From: an uncultured Ruminococcus sp.
Lineage (GTDB): Bacteria > Bacillota > Clostridia > Oscillospirales > CAG-272
NCBI GenBank assembly: GCA_902797125.1
Contig: CADBRS010000113.1
Location: 1-6,888 of the forward strand
Direction: 5' to 3'
Length of the DNA: 6,888 nucleotides
Shown: positions 5,766 through 6,888 of the stretch, piece after piece
How the letters are laid out: every line of letters starts with the position of its first letter
Numbering within the stretch: position 1 is the stretch's first letter
Made by a program: the position numbers and the translations under genes
The notes under the pieces: model-generated
Databases searched by the model: none
What the model was told of the DNA's origin: nothing
What the model saw: only the letters and a program-made list of their open reading frames with translations

Positions 5766-6845
5766 TTACTTATTTACGCGTACGCGAGGATCGACAAAAC
5801 CGTAGATGATATCGATCAACAGATTGCCAAACAAAGAAATGAGAACGTAGAACATCTGCATGAGCAAAACGACATCATAGTCCTGGGTCTGAAGACCTTC
5901 GATCAGCAACTTGCCCATGCCGTTTAATGCAAACATCTGCTCAATGATCAAAGATCCGGAGAAAATAGACAGGAACCAGCCGACGACCAAAGTGACGATC
6001 GGGATCAAAGCATTTCTCCACGCATGGGAATAAATGACAACTTTTTCACGCAGACCCTTTGCACGAGCCGTTTTGATGCAGTCCATAGACAGCGCTTCGA
6101 TCATGGATGCACGTACGTAACGGGTCATCCCGCCCAGAGAAGAGAAGGTCATGACGATCAATGGCAGGGCCAGATAGTACATCTTGTCGAAGAAAGCCCG
6201 GATTCCGGTATAGGCAGCACCTGGCGTCTTCATTCCGCTGGCAGGGAAGACCTTCAGCACGGCCACAAAGAGCCAGACAAACAGGATCGCGATCAAGAAG
6301 GTCGGGAGACTGTACCCGATGATGGTGCCGACCTGAACTACTGTGTCGAGCTTTTTCCCTCTCTTAACCGCACAACGGATGCCCAGAGGAATCGTAATGC
6401 CCAGAGCCAGAATGGTTGCAAAAATGTTGATGAAAATCGTATTTTTCATCGGCTCTTTGATCAATTCGATAACGGGCTTGTTGTTCGTATAAGAGTAGCC
6501 GAAATTGCCCTGAAACAAACCGTCGAAATCTCCGCCTGTCGGATCGACCGTGTTGGTTGACTCAATGTAGAGGGCCTTCGGATAGACACCGATCCAGCGA
6601 AGGTAACGAACGACCAGATTCTTGGTTTCCGTGCCGTACTTTACCTGCAATCGCGTATACTCTGTCTCGCGAAACTTTTCTCTGACATCTTCAGGAGTCG
6701 ATTTAGGAAGCAATTGTGCAGCTTCTCTCGCTTCAGAATAAGCCCGGTCTGAAGGGATTGCGTTATATAGTAAAAACATAAGAATCGATAAAATGATCAA
6801 AACGAGAAAGACATAACCGATTCTTTTCAGTATATATTTGCCCAT
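5766..6845 (-). CDS. oppB: Oligopeptide ABC importer permease OppB
   Basis: Inner-membrane permease that forms the channel with OppC. It has the OppB/DppB N-terminal pattern MGKYILKRIG, with TM1 at about 10-30. Further membrane segments lie at about 135-158, 168-198, 224-236, 282-303 and 325-349. The EAA loop that docks the ATPases is at about 250-283 (EALSMDCIKTARAKGLRE...NALIP), and the protein ends in the family-typical FVDPRVR. At 359 residues it is longer than E. coli OppB (306); the extra sequence lies in the first external loop (about 31-133), which is hydrophilic and contains GNFGYSYTNNKPV just before TM2. ATG at 6843-6845 follows AAAGGA (6855-6860) with about 9 bases of spacing. It is the first gene of the operon visible here. 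In the 43 bases upstream no convincing promoter was found, so transcription may start further right, perhaps at an oppA outside the window. Confidence 0.95.
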   Translation of the reverse strand: MGKYILKRIGYVFLVLIILSILMFLLYNAIPSDRAYSEAREAAQLLPKSTPEDVREKFRETEYTRLQVKYGTETKNLVVRYLRWIGVYPKALYIESTNTVDPTGGDFDGLFQGNFGYSYTNNKPVIELIKEPMKNTIFINIFATILALGITIPLGIRCAVKRGKKLDTVVQVGTIIGYSLPTFLIAILFVWLFVAVLKVFPASGMKTPGAAYTGIRAFFDKMYYLALPLIVMTFSSLGGMTRYVRASMIEALSMDCIKTARAKGLREKVVIYSHAWRNALIPIVTLVVGWFLSIFSGSLIIEQMFALNGMGKLLIEGLQTQDYDVVLLMQMFYVLISLFGNLLIDIIYGFVDPRVRVNK

Positions 6846-6888
6846 TTAATGAAATCCTTTCGTTTGGATTTGACGATCTGCTTTTCAA

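Noticed and set aside
6846..6888. TTGAAA at 6883-6888 (minus strand) as a -35 box for oppB
   Set aside because: No TATAAT-like hexamer lies 16-18 bases downstream, so a promoter cannot be supported.

Overview
The window looks like chromosomal DNA of a mid-GC Gram-positive anaerobe, probably class Clostridia (Bacillota). This is inferred from the strong AAGGAGG-type ribosome binding sites before nearly every gene, the use of GTG as a start, a tRNA without an encoded CCA end, and the clostridial style of the Opp proteins. The exact taxon cannot be fixed from this sequence alone.

Layout. A tRNA-Ser(GCT), lacking only its first two bases, lies on the plus strand at the left edge and is followed by a clear intrinsic terminator (91-117). 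Everything else is on the minus strand and reads right to left: oppB (5766-6845), oppC (3759-5750), oppD (2728-3747), oppF (1146-2768), a 65-residue membrane protein (916-1113), a long hairpin (845-883), and mtnN (119-805), which runs toward the tRNA. Gaps in the opp cluster are 15 and 11 bases, then a 41-base overlap, then 32 bases, so it reads as one operon. The substrate-binding protein (oppA) is not in the window; it may lie beyond the right edge or elsewhere.

The cluster encodes the membrane core and both ATPases of an oligopeptide/dipeptide-family (PepT) ABC importer. Two subunits have unusual architecture. OppC carries about 300 extra residues that read as a complete seven-bladed RCC1-like beta-propeller, inserted in the first extracytoplasmic loop between TM1 and the transport core. 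OppF carries about 180 extra residues, partly a strong coiled-coil, between its Walker A and Q-loop. OppB also has an enlarged first external loop. Together these suggest an importer with an added outer-face propeller for substrate, partner or surface recognition and an added cytoplasmic helical arm on one ATPase. The OppC propeller is the main discovery candidate. MtnN, a nucleosidase for methylthioadenosine and S-adenosylhomocysteine, is a housekeeping neighbour separated by a 110-base gap and may be transcribed separately.
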